NCBI GenBank assembly: GCA_948567375.1
Contig: OX419758.1
Span: 37,701,001-37,765,000 of the forward strand
Length of the DNA: 64,000 bases
Origin: Lunularia cruciata
Lineage: Eukaryota; Streptophyta; Marchantiopsida; Lunulariales; Lunulariaceae
Direction of reading: 5' to 3'
The first letter of the stretch is position 1, and every line of letters starts with the position of its first letter. The notes under the pieces were generated by a model. It saw nothing but the letters and a program-made list of their open reading frames with translations. It was not told the origin of the DNA and did not search any database. The position numbers and the translations under genes were made by a program. Positions 11,701 through 22,600 of this stretch are shown here, one piece after another.

Positions 11701-13947
11701 CGGAAATGAAACCCAAATCCTACCTGTCCCCATTTAATAAAGGCCGCTCCACCTCTTTCGAGGCAAAACCGCAGAAGCCACCATAGAATTTTTCTCAGTT
11801 GATATGTCCACACTGGTATGAAAACTGAGGAAATGAAAAAAATTACAGGCCCGAAGATTATAAGAGGACCAAAGACTAGCAGAAGATAGCATGCTCTGAA
11901 TACAAGTGAGGACCGTTGTTGCATTCTTCTCCAACCAGTCTGGACAACACTGAACTCCAGATACATATTGTCTGCTCCTCCATTCCAAGTCGACAGAACA
12001 TCATATGCTTCATCCTCTAAACGTACAGTGTGATGGACTATCTGACGGTCAACAGCTTCTGTCGTTCTTGGAACATTGACAAGCTGTTTGGATGCAAAAT
12101 CTTCCTTGTAGGCATTTTGAACGTCGAGACCAGTTTTCCTGGGAACGTTGAGGGGCAGTCCAGTCGATGCTACAATCACACCTTTACCGCTAATTAGAAA
12201 AGTAGACTCCTCCCATAAACCTACCAACCATCCAATTCGCGGAGGGCTGCAAGAAAAAAGTCATTTCGTTTAAACTTAGAGACAAGAAGGGACAAACAAA
12301 TACTTCTTGTCAGTGATCAAATCAACGACACGTACTTCAAAGAAACTTAGTCCTGGCACAGTGCTCTTACTGGTGGAAGTCAGTCATGTAAGAGTAGAGG
12401 CGGCGTGCAGCCCAACGATGTCGAGACCTCCACAATCTCTCAGCCAACCCAGCATTTCCTACTGGAGTTTTCTTCACTAGAGTCTTGGTTTGAGCATAAC
12501 CAACAGCCACAGGTAAAGCAGCTCCAATACATTTGAGGGTGTACTGCAAGATGAAAGCGAACATGGACCTCCTCAGTGCTTGGGACAAATGTTTATCTAA
12601 TAATGACTATTTCACCTGTTTTGAGCTTACCGGGAATTTCATTGGACACAACCATACAAGCAAAAGAGCTGTATCACCAGTTTCATCCTACGGACAGTCT
12701 CTGTTCATTGATTTTTCCGTCTCTGCATTGACTATCCATTTCTCTCGTTCCTAGAGACATTGATTGACGGTGCAGTGATCATTATTCATATTTTGCAGAA
12801 GAAGCACATATCAAAATAGACTTTACTCATCCACCTGAGTAGGTTCAGTAGAAGGAGAAAGGGTAGAAAGGTCAAAGTGTTTCATAACATACATGCAACT
12901 TGGGATGCTGATACTCGAGAAGGGGGACGCCAATTGCTAGAAGCAGGGAAGCAGCTGAAAACTCGTGAACCCTCGAAGGGATACTCAAACCATCCCACTG
13001 GGTAGATAGTTGAGATTCTTTACCCAGAAATTTAATCAGCTTTCCGATTGTAAATCGACTGACTTCCGCCAGAGCCATGAAACCCATTGCACAAGATACA
13101 ACAGGACCACAGAAAGCCTGATGGAAGCAGTAGAAGACAAATTATCATTCGTCGTTACAGGCTTGGTACCGTACGACGAAATCATCAACTTCATGGTTAC
13201 GAAGACCTGATTTCAATACTAACTTGGTTGTCATTGACTCAAAGACCGGAAACAAGCCTTCTCACTCAAGATCCACTGATAAAATTGAACAGGGAGCTAA
13301 ACGATCTAGAACTAAACAATCTAGAATCATGTTCTGTCGCAGTTCTTGCCTAGCTCTAAAATATCTGCTGCAAAAGTCACCACTTGCAACAAACATGTAC
13401 CTGTGACAAGAGGAGGACACTTGCAGCATTGGAAACATTACCAGTAACCTCCCAACTACGGCCAAGTTTTGACCCGCGTCTCCTTCCACTGATAATACAA
13501 AGAAATGAAATTTCAGCCCCACAATAAATTCCACGAAAGCTAAGCTTCAGAAGCTAACTGTTTCAATGTTTTCCCATTTTAACTCTTCTCTCCTCGGAGA
13601 AAATGCAAAGCCCCATTGTACCTGACTTTGAGATCTTCTCCACTGTCTTCTTCGGGATTGCGAATCTCAGCTCCCCCTTTAACCTGAAAAAGTTGGAGAG
13701 TGATACCAGAAGAGTCTAGACTCCCAGCTCCTGTTCCCAGCCCAATTCTCAAAGGGAAGGAGACTCTAACCCTTTCATTCGGCTTCCTGTCTAGTATCCT
13801 CGTTCTGTTCCTCGTTAATTGTTGCATACTCCTTGAAAGCTTTTCAGCAAGCCATACCACCTCTTTGGAACGGATTTGAAGTAGGGACGAGCCCCTGACA
13901 GGTCGGAGCTTCTTGTCCCATTCCTGCATCCGCTCGGTCCTCCCCAT
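8722..13947 (-). CDS. ABC1/UbiB (AarF/ADCK-like) atypical kinase, 14 exons
   Basis: Predicted exons, high to low: 13947-13622, 13488-13401, 13117-12893, 12543-12371, 12246-11724, 11506-11318, 10929-10870, 10707-10561, 10386-10288, 10119-10033, 9775-9676, 9516-9380, 9208-9065, 8910-8722. They sum to 2487 bases: 828 residues plus stop, with every junction GT-AG and in phase. Family motifs are KWGQ (residues 442-445, the KxGQ signature), ASGSIAQ loop (502-508), VAVK with Lys 528, HTDLHPGN (659-666) and DFG (688-690). A hydrophobic stretch at about 390-417 may be a membrane segment. Proteins of this family act in mitochondria or plastids on prenyl-lipid or coenzyme Q metabolism as ATPases or atypical kinases. 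The motif context looks closest to ADCK2-like members, by inference. The first in-frame ATG (13947) follows a TGA at 13998-13996. The N-terminal 270 residues are longer than I expect for the family and match nothing I know. Confidence 0.9.
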
Positions 13948-15294
13948 GGTACAAAGGAAGTTCCTATATCCTAGTACTACTGTCCATATTCCAGTTCACA
14001 AACTTCGAATAAAACACGTCATAATAACTCCATCATGACGTGCTCATTTATTGCTCGTAGATTTCCCTGCACAAGACTACGTCTGAATGAGACTCTTCTA
14101 CAGCACATTTAACACTGACGCTACGAACCTCGATGCAATAGTTGGACATGATATAAACGTATGAAGATACAAATTCTAATAAGACTTGTAGTCCATTACT
14201 CTCCTGTCTGCAGTCCATGTATATGTAAGCTAAGGACTGCCCTCTGAAACGTGCGCTAAGGTGCCAATGGAAAGGACTTTTCGTTCTCAATTCCAGCGCC
14301 AATAAGCAGACCATTCACCAACGAATTCCAAGCTTAAGGTTCTTCCAAACATTCAAACAGTCTGACAGAACCTGTCTCCAATTTCGCAGTCATTGAGGAG
14401 CATGATTGAACCTGAGTTTTACCAGTAAGCTTTTTCAGTCAATGCTTTAGACTCGGCTCAGCTACAATCCCACATGAAAAAATCGAGGCCAGCACTACAA
14501 CAAAGTCTCTGTGCTCTAGGTACGGTACAATCTATCGTGACACAGTCTCAGTCTCCATCACAAAAATTTGTACCGCTACCAGATACTTTGCGAGAAAGGC
14601 GAATATGAAGGGCTAGATTCAAATCAGAGGCAATGGACAACGGACATCGTAGCTGCTCACAGTCTTTCATGATCTCAGGTAGATAGATATATAGCAGCGG
14701 GCGTACCGCAAGGTGAGGTTGGCGCCGGTGGTCTACGGCATAGAAGAGACATATCATCTTCGGCTCTCCTATCGTTTCCTGTGGGCCTTCACTTCCTTCC
14801 ATTTGCTGAGAAGCTCCTCGACTTAAGTGCGACTGGGCCGCATGCACCAGATGAATCTGTAATAAGTAAACTGACCCGTCAGTAATTCTACGATTATCCT
14901 GTATGGTGCTGCTGCTCTGCCACGTATCGCCATCTTCTGCTTCCATCTTCTCATCTCTAGATGAGAAGATGAGAAGATGTCTCTCTGGACGTACACCGTC
15001 TGATCCACCTCACGCTTTTGCCTCGTTATCACGTATGGTGCACCGTATTTCAACATGTGATCTCACATCACACTAGGGAGTTTCATAAATAAAGTTTCGA
15101 AACTTCACAAATTTTCTTAACTCTATTTACGAAGAATGGAAAAAAAAATATGGACTCGCTTGAAAAGCAGAAGCGAACATACTACATAGTACAGAATTCT
15201 GTCCAAGATTCTTATTTTTAGTGAACTCCATAACAGGTGGTTAGGAAGGAATAAGGGACAGGGAGTCTATTTCGGAACACTCCATAAAAGATGG
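13948..15294. other. 5' flank of the kinase gene
   Basis: This is presumably the promoter and 5' untranslated region of the minus-strand kinase gene. Short open stretches (for example 14946-14548 minus) show no recognisable protein. A hairpin is present at 14944-14971. No TATA box could be chosen with confidence. Confidence 0.4.
14944..14971. repeat. 11-bp-stem inverted repeat
   Basis: CATCTTCTCAT and ATGAGAAGATG flank a 6-base loop, followed by another partial copy of the right arm (gagaagatg). It lies about 1 kb upstream of the kinase start codon. Its function is unknown. Confidence 0.7.
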
Positions 15295-15307
15295 TTTGTA
15301 AGAAATA
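15295..15307. repeat. 13-bp target-site duplication, left copy
   Basis: TTTGTAAGAAATA occurs here and again at 16650-16662, exactly flanking the truncated non-LTR element. This is the hallmark of target-primed reverse transcription. Confidence 0.7.
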
Positions 15308-16649
15308 GAAAAGGCGACCGCGTATGAAAAACTAAGGATGGGAAGACCCCATCAAACCCTACAAGGGAGAGAAAAAAAGGTAACATGGGGCTAAGCCCCA
15401 GTAGAGTCTATATGAGAAATCTGCCCTACCGCATCCAAGATATCTGAGCTATGCAAGTCGGACAGTCTACACACAACTGGAACATCCGAAAAAACATCAC
15501 CTAATGTGATTACTCTACTATGGATTGCACCAGCCACTGCACTCTGTAGAGCAATGGATACACTCTGTCTAAAATATGCTACAAAGTATGAGAGTGAGAG
15601 GGATACCCCTTGATGCCTAACATGATAAGGTCTCCTGCACCCCTTGACAAATGTGTCAAATGCCGTGTCCATCGCTCCATATAACTCCAAGGCTAGAGGA
15701 ACAAAGAGGTGACCTCGTTGCATGCCCCTATACTTGGAGACCTTGCGACCTGCTGCTGCACTCGCTGCCCATCCAAGGGGATGGGTAATCACTCCCTCCA
15801 AAAATGTATCCCGCATAGGGTCCGTAACCACGACATCCGCTATTGTCACCTGATCATCTCAGACTAAATATAAGTCTACCATGACACGTGTTGTTTGCAA
15901 AGCATACGAACGCTCCCTCCAAGCCAAGTATCCATTCTCTCGTGCCATAGCAAACACTATGTCCCTAATGGCATCATGGGTAGCTATCCTCTGTCCTCCA
16001 AAAGGACACTGCGTCATGTGGACCGCTGCTGCATCTAGTGTAGAACCACACTCACAAGTGAGTAATGAAGATGCAGATGGGTGGACCAAACCTAGGCAAA
16101 ACCTCATCGCTGTAGAGAAAGTAGCTAGTGCGGGTCAGAATGCACTAATGCACGGTCAAGCTAGGATCCAAGAGCCTGCACCCTTGCCGGAGCAAGAGCA
16201 AAGATGTGCTCTAGTAGCCTGAGGAATGGATGAGTCGACTAAGAGAGAATGTAGCGTGTGCTCACACTGTCGCTCCATCAAGGAAGATTGTAAACATCTA
16301 GTCCAATCTGACAATAGTGAAGCAAAAGGTGGAAAATAGTCTCGTGCTCGTGGAGATAGACTATCTCTCATCCGCTGCAATAACACCTGGAGAGAAAAGG
16401 ATCCTCCATCCACCTCTGTCACATAAATCTCCAAAATTGGCCTATCAGCAACCACAAAATGAGAGGAAAGTAGGGGTGCCGAGAGAGCCCAACTACCCAA
16501 AAATGCTATAGGTGTCGTCTCCTCCATAGATAGCAAGCCAACTCCACCACATGAGATTGACAAGGTTGTTTGTCTACGTGAAAAATCCCTTGTCACACAC
16601 TCAAAAGTCCCTAGTCCAATAATATCACCAATAAGAAATAAGGAATCTA
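15308..16649 (-). mobile_element. R2-like (nuclease-type) non-LTR retrotransposon, copy A, 5'-truncated
   Basis: The minus-strand frames 16596-16156, 16107-15859 and 15849-15391 cover the C-terminal third of the element protein. They include a Cys-His motif (CECGSTLDAAAVHMTQC, near 16060-16010) and a PD-(D/E)XK-like nuclease stretch (RVMVDLYLV followed by ADVVVTDP). The order matches copy B at 42650-43900. The 5' end is truncated within the region after RT (homologous to about 42660 of copy B). The 3' end has no poly(A) and ends near 15308, after a short 3' UTR shared with copies B and C. A 13-bp target duplication flanks it. An extra 17-base piece at 16633-16649 partly repeats the target. 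Confidence 0.8.
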
Positions 16650-16662
16650 TTTGTAAGAAATA
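16650..16662. repeat. 13-bp target-site duplication, right copy
   Basis: This is the same 13 bases as 15295-15307. Confidence 0.7.
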
Positions 16663-16905
16663 AGGAATCTGCTTCGCAACATTGCCAAATATAAATGCAC
16701 TTAGGATTAATAATGGATTGCTTGATTTGAATTTGAATTTGTCCTTAAACCTGATCGTTGAGAGGAGAGGGAGGACTTGAATCTGTCCTTAAATGTGGTC
16801 ATCGAGAGGAAAGGGAGGGAGGGACTGGCAGAGCTCTGTATTTCTCAATTCTCTCAATTGTTTACATGAGCTCTCCATTCCATTATTCTCTTGCCCAGAC
16901 TATGT

Positions 16906-17277
16906 ATGTAGAATCTCTTATGTTGGAGCTAAAATAGTGTTCTAATTGAGTGTTTGTTTGAGTTTGATTTCTCGTCTCTAGATTTCTCTTCTCAAGAGTA
17001 TCCTACAAGATGCACTCATCTGAAGAATTCTCTCCTCTTTGAGAATGCACAATGAGCCATTCTAATTTGCCTTGAAGGTGCTCTATAAATTTGCCCTGTA
17101 GCACCTTATCAAACATGGAGAATCATAAAATTCAAGCGTGAGAGCAAATTTCACAAGTAGATATATGTAGAATCTCTCAAGTTGAAGATGAAATAGTGTT
17201 TTGAGTGAGTGTTTGTTTGAGTTTGATTTCTCGTCTCTAGATTTCTCTCCTCATCTCAAGAATTCTCTCCTCTTTGA
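16906..17277. repeat. 259-bp tandem unit (P-Q-P), interrupted by the gypsy element
   Basis: The segment starting atgtagaatctc at 16906 recurs at 17165, giving a 259-base unit. Within it, block Q (about 17037-17164, starting tttgagaatgcacaatgag) is followed by the next P. The second Q is found at 27204-27330, on the other side of the methyltransferase gypsy element. The pre-insertion state was therefore P-Q-P-Q. Confidence 0.75.
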
Positions 17278-17383
17278 TGTCGTGTGTATATACATCGCTA
17301 CACAACATACATTGCTGTCAACATCATACACTATAAAAGCACAACTCACACATAAGTCATACATAGACTCTAAAGTGCCACAA
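17278..17383. repeat. 106-bp block R, outer copy
   Basis: This block starts tgtcgtgtgtatatacatc and runs to gtgccacaa. It is repeated at about 17833-17943 with a few differences. Here it sits between the target duplication and the 449-base LTR block. Confidence 0.8.
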
Positions 17384-17832
17384 TAATCAGATTGCTTAAC
17401 ACTCTCAACTCAACTCAACTCAGATCAGTACTTGATCTGTCACTCTATAAACTGCCAACAACTGGGCACTAATTACAGTCAAGACACACCCACTCAAGCA
17501 TAGAGAATCCAGGTGACGCTCGCCGGCCTCTGTCCACCATAGCCAGGAACTCGAAGGCTCAACATCAGAGAAGTGAGCTCTCTGGAGCTCACTTCAAAAC
17601 TATACCCCCTGAACTCGAGCTAGCATTGAAACCCTAACGGTCCCATTGACGGCACACTTGACGGTGCGAACGGTGCAAAGTGACGGTGGGCCCCACCGTG
17701 AAGTCAGTACCCCAAACACCAAATCTGACCGTCGGAAAGTAGTCTCTGAGATACTGCTGAAATAACTCTAACTACTATCACTAGAACTCCAGTGTCCGAG
17801 CATCTAGACGCGGCACTACAAATGGTGTGACA
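17384..17832 (-). repeat. 449-bp LTR block S, left (3') copy
   Basis: It is aligned without indels to 26755-27203 and mostly identical, with scattered transitions. On the minus strand it begins TGTCACACC and ends CTGATTA. Confidence 0.85.
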
Positions 17833-17943
17833 GCTATCGTGCATATATACATCACTACACAACATACATTGCTGTCAACATCATACACTATAGAAGCACA
17901 ACTCACACATAAGTCATACATAGACTCTAAAGTGCCACAATTG
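17833..17943. repeat. block R, inner copy, next to the polypurine tract
   Basis: This is the second copy of the 106-base block. On the minus strand a polypurine tract (TAGGGGGGCAA, plus positions 17942-17953) directly precedes it. This suggests the 3' LTR starts here with TGTGGCAC and consists of R followed by S. Confidence 0.7.
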
Positions 17944-18114
17944 CCCCCCTAGCTGGCGGTTAGGTCCCTCTAACTCCAGATAGCCATCTACTCTAAGTAT
18001 ATGGTATACCCTCTAATGGGCAAAGATCAAGAGGCCGGGTGCTATGGAGCCCCATCGTTAGTCGCCTGTCTGCAATCTATACCATATAAAGAATGAACTA
18101 GCTATAGGTCAAGT

Positions 18115-18249
18115 ACATCTAGGACATAACCACTGTCCCTGAGGAACCACCGTGAGGGGAGGAGTCATACATGTCATATGCCATCCTCTCGAACAGCTAT
18201 CACACACTAACATAGTAGCAGCTCCACCAGAAGAGCCACATAACATACA
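18115..18249 (-). pseudogene. PHD finger fused to the integrase C-terminus
   Basis: The last 45 residues before the stop hold a complete C4-H-C3 pattern: CMLC, then VCDSC, then GWHMTC, then WLCPRC. PHD fingers bind histone H3 tails, often according to Lys4 methylation. At this place chromoviruses have a chromodomain, so a role in choosing chromatin for integration is a reasonable inference. All eight zinc ligands are intact. The stop at 18109 directly follows. Confidence 0.9.
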
Positions 18250-19440
18250 CCTCAAGCCTGCACGTACAAGTGCCAAGCTTGGGTCCATAGTACCATCAAT
18301 GTTTGGGAGGTGGCATGGTGCAAAATTGCGCACATGATCCTTCCAAAAAACACCATCACGTCTTTCTAACACAAGGACTCCAGATGGCAAAACCTCATGC
18401 ACTCTCAAGATAGTGCGGCCTGTCAAAACATCAAGTGTCGTCGATGCTGTTTGTTGTAGATATACATAGTCGCATGGATGAAATCGACGGATTGAGGGTC
18501 TATAACCTCCTCCTTGAATTGTAGCATAGCGTAAAGTATCTCTATGCTGAGCAATTGCCAAGTTCTTAAAGGCCATTGGCATCACTCTCCGAAAGATCTC
18601 TACCCGCTGAGAACATGCGCTCATCCATACATCGGGGTCATCCAAGTCCAAAACTACAGTAGCATCTCGACGAATGGCTGTAGGTAAATCTAGATCTCGT
18701 CCATAGAGTAGAAAGTATGGAGAGAAGGATGCTAAGGAGGCTTGCCGGCTGAACCGATAGCCCATGGCCAACCAAGGTAACTGGAGATCCCAATCTCCCA
18801 AGTGAACTCTCTGCAAACCATACTTTCGCAATCCTCTCTTCACCGTCTGAACCACTCTCTTTGCTAAGCCATCTGCCTCAAGGTGATCTCGGGATGTAGT
18901 ACGATGATCAATCAAAGCCTTGTCACACAAGACCTGAAACTCCTCCAAGAACTCTGTACCCTGATCAGTCAAAACCTCAGCTGGTGCACCAAAATGACTA
19001 AGAACTTGATCTGGGAACGAGTAAGCTGTCCCTTCACTAGACTTGTCAGGAAGTGCCACCAACTCAATCCACTTGGAGAAGTGCTCCACCATCACCAAAA
19101 CATACCGATGATGTCTCACAGTCAGCGGTAAAGGTCCGGCAAAGTCTAAACTCCAACGGTAACCCAATCCCATGATAGGTAATGGGTGTAACTATGGCGT
19201 AGGAGCATTGAATGATGCTCTAACTCGGTCACAAACCACACATATGGCAATAAACTGCTGTACCTCGGTTTGCATACCGTGCCACCAATAATGACTCTGG
19301 AGTAAGCTATACGTACACTTTACTCCAAAATGTCCTAACTCCTCATGAGCATGTCGGACCAACTGTGGTCTCTGTGATGGAAGTGGTACTACTCGCACTC
19401 TATCATCCTCCCATACACGCAAAAGGTGTCTACCCTCCAA
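18250..19440 (-). pseudogene. gypsy integrase
   Basis: The N-terminal zinc-binding motif is visible (HAHEELGHFG then CVVCDRV, 19353-19222). The core has its first catalytic Asp in WSLDFAGPLP (about 19150) and the second in LTDQGTEFLEEF (about 18975). At the position of the third catalytic residue the sequence is ADGLAKRVVQTVK, with Lys where the family has Glu. The C-terminal part runs to FAPCHLPNIDG and then into the PHD finger. An in-frame TAG lies between the zinc region and the core (about 19192). Confidence 0.85.
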
Positions 19441-19829
19441 TCTGAACCGTCTGGCTTGCTAAAGAACACGGTCTCTCTCCTTGGCCCCAACTGTGCCACC
19501 CACAACACCAGTGCAAAGATAGTCCATCACTAAGACATCATCATGAATGTCTCGCTGAACTGTACCAATATCTTCACTCTTTGGATCTGTGACCTCAATA
19601 ACTCCTCCTGTATGCGTTGAGAGAGATACCACCAAAGCCTCTACAAATATACACAAAAAGGCCAATGCATGCCAACTTGGCACCATCTCCTCATCTATCT
19701 CACCATGCCAACATGCTCCGGTCTGATCTTGCTGGCTGGGACATGGGTTTCTACTCAACCCATTTGCATCACGGTTCACCACTCTAGGTCTGTGAACAAC
19801 CGTGAAATCATACTCTTGTAAAATCAGAG

Positions 19830-21130
19830 CCCATCGTGCAAGCTTCCTTGAAAGCTTGTTGGACTCCATCAACCACTTCAGCGGCTGATGATCAGTGATG
19901 AGAGTGAAGGGGTTACCAAATAGGTAACATCGGAAATGTGCTACTGCCCAAACTGCTGCCAAGCACTCTCCCTCATATGAACTATACTTCGCCTCCGCTG
20001 AATTGTTGGAGCGACTAGCATAGGCCACCAAAAACTCCTTCTCCTCATCATCATGTTGGGTGAGCACCGCTCCAAGCTCCAACATACTCCAATCAGTGTG
20101 AACCTGAAATGGTCATTCCTTGATCGGTCTCCTCAAAATAGGAGCAGATGTCAACCTCTCCTTGAGCTCTACAAAAGCTCTCTCCTGCTCATCTCCCCAA
20201 CACCACTCCTGTGTAAGCTTGGTCAGCTTCGTCAAGGCCTTGGCAATGGCACTAAATCCTCTAACATAGCGGCAATAGAAGTTCGCCAACCCAAGGAATG
20301 CTTGCACTCTACTCACATCCGTAGGCCGAGGAATACGTGCAATAGCCTCTACCTTGGTCTGCTGAACACCAATTCCTCCGGGGTAGATAGTGTGACCCAA
20401 ATACTCAACCTGCTCATGGAAGAACCTACACTTCCCAGGATGTAGTTTGAGTCCATGAGATCTCAACCTCTCAAACACCTCCAACAACTGTCTCTCATGC
20501 TCCTCCACAGTAGTGCTATAAACCAAAATGTCATCAATATAGCACTGAACAAAATCCAATCCAGCTAGGATCCTATCCATGACCCTCTGGAACTTAGCAG
20601 GAGCATTCTTTAACCCAAATGGTAAGAACCTCCACTGATATAACACATCCTTGCCGTGAGGATCAATAGCCCAAAATGTTGTCTTGGACTTATCCTCCTC
20701 CCTGATTGGCAATTGATGATATCCCGCTCAAAGATCCAAAGTACTGAAGACCTTTGCATGCCCAATTGCATCAAAAATCTCCTCCGATGTAGGCATGGCA
20801 TACCAATCAGCCCTGGTCTGTCGGTTGATAGGACGGTAATCTCCACACATCCGCCTATCTATATAGTTGCCATGCGTATCCTTCTTGGCTGGCATCACTA
20901 TCGCTGATACATACTCTCCATGTGAAATCTCCACCAAACTAGCCTCAAAAAGGTCACTACTCAGGCTCTGAATCAATGTCCTCTCCATATCACTATATCG
21001 ATAAGGACATCGGAAAACTGGTGTGTCACTAGTCAGCTCAATCTGTATACCAGGTCCCTTTAGAGCACCCAAATCCTTCATACTGAAGGCAAAACAACTC
21101 ATGTGACTCCTCAAGAACCTCCAAACCCTC
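19830..21130 (-). pseudogene. gypsy reverse transcriptase and RNase H
   Basis: RT begins near MRSHMSCFAFSMKDLGALKG (21114). It includes MPAKKDTHGNYIDRRMCGDY, FLPFGLKNAPAKFQRVMD and the catalytic YIDD at 20541-20530, followed by ILVYS. RNase H starts with VHTDWSMLELGAVL (20112) and ends near TDHQPLKWL (about 19860). In-frame stops are at about 20727 (TGA) and 20113 (TGA). Confidence 0.9.
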
Positions 21131-21529
21131 CGTCTTTCCTCTCCAATAAGCTTGGGTCCAAGATCTGGCTCCCAAGTATCCTCCGTAATTATAGTAGGAG
21201 TGGAAGACGTACTGACTGACTGCTACACTGGGCCCTTGGGAGCAATAGTGTCATGCTCCAGACCACTAGAGGTCCCAACCTCTGTGTGAAAAACTCCCTC
21301 CACTCTGATTGCAAGCTCCACACGTCCTCTAGCTGCATCCCATGTGGACCAAGAGGGTAATCCAAGTAGCCCATGCTCACCTGGATGGACTCCAAGTAGA
21401 CCACTCTCCCTAGTAGCTACTAGATGTGTCCCAAGAATACCATGTCCACCCGGTCCATCGCCCCCAGCATGTGCCTAAATCGTCTCGATAGGCACAGGGC
21501 TCACAAGTGTCCATGTGGTGATGCCTATC

Positions 21530-22600
21530 AAGCGCATCCTATGCTGCTCTGCTAAGCCAAGGCTTACAATCCAGGTCAAACAGTTCAAGTCCATAGCCTG
21601 ATCTAACACCTAACGCCTGGATGCCTCTGACACTGCTGGAATAGCAATAATACCGGTGCGAAAACCCATCGCCCGCTCTCTCTCATTAGCGTTGGGCTCC
21701 ACCAACTGCTGTAACTGTGAGTCCCAAACAAGTCCAGGTCCTCCTTCTCGAAAAGCATGAGAGCCTGGGAAACTCATGAGTGTGGGAAATGCAGCTCTAG
21801 GCTGTCCAACTAGGTTCACCATTGCCATAGGTGACCTATCAGCCACTACCACTGTCTGAGACTGACGCCCAACATCCAAGATATCATCAACAAGAATGTG
21901 GTCTAGTTGTTGAATCCCATCATAACTACGCTGTAGAACCTCTCTGGGTAAGAGGTTCATCCACCAAAGACAAAGACAATGAGCCCGTGATCCCACTCTG
22001 GCTGCATCTAACAATACAGCAGGTCCCATCCAAGAATGGACCTGATGTGTACTTGCCACCACTCTGGTGCGAGAATCACCCATCAAAGGAACATTCTCCA
22101 GAAGGTAAGCTGGAGAAATAGACTGATGAACCTGGAGATGTCGTAGTATTTGTAACATCTCCCAAAACACACCAGAACGAGGATCCTGAAGACCCAAACC
22201 ACGGCCCGCACGTGTATGCCCTTGACATGGCCATCTAGAAATCACCAAGTGAATAGGCCCATATCTCTCTAGGTCATGCCTCCCCAGTAAGGAAATGTCT
22301 CCTGATAAGGCCTTCTGGTAACCTCTGACTGCTGACATCGGTAATAACTCCGGATACCGATAGGCCAAGTGTGCCACATGATGTAGAGAGACTCGCCTAG
22401 CAGTCTCATCTCCCTCTACATACAAGTACCTCTGTACTTGTATACCCGCTTGTAACACCGCAGCTAGTTTGGTGCTGATCCCACCAAACAACTCCAATAG
22501 GCATATCTCCTCTATTGGATACTACCAAGCAATGAGTGTGGTATCCAGAGGTGTCAAAGCAATCACCTCTGGAGGCTCATCCTCACACTCATCTCCTGAT
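21530..22600 (-). pseudogene. C5-cytosine DNA methyltransferase domain inside the gypsy polyprotein
   Basis: The domain shows C5-methyltransferase motifs in canonical order. Motif I is LELFGGISTKLAAVLQAG (about 22500-22444), the AdoMet-binding loop. Motif IV is HLVISRWPCQGHTRAG, with the catalytic Cys codon at 22227-22225. GLGLQDPRSGVFWEML follows. Motif VI is YLLENV (Glu at 22098-22096). Motif VIII is near SRAHCLCLWWMNLLP, motif IX-X region ERERAMGF, and a final VLDQAMDLNCLTW. Such enzymes methylate cytosine at C5. The catalytic Cys and ENV are preserved. Stops occur just before motif I (about 22525) and near the C-terminal end (about 21612). The arrangement is continuous with protease and RT in one frame, so it is part of the element. 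The spacing of motifs resembles DNMT3 or bacterial Dcm more than MET1 or CMT, with moderate certainty. Confidence 0.85.

Noticed and set aside
14548-14946. 132-residue minus-strand frame upstream of the kinase
   Set aside because: No motif, no evidence of splicing to the gene; kept as flank.
21530-22600. Bacterial contamination or a restriction-modification system as source of the methyltransferase
   Set aside because: The domain is in frame with gypsy protease and RT on both sides, with the same pattern of stops, so it belongs to the element.
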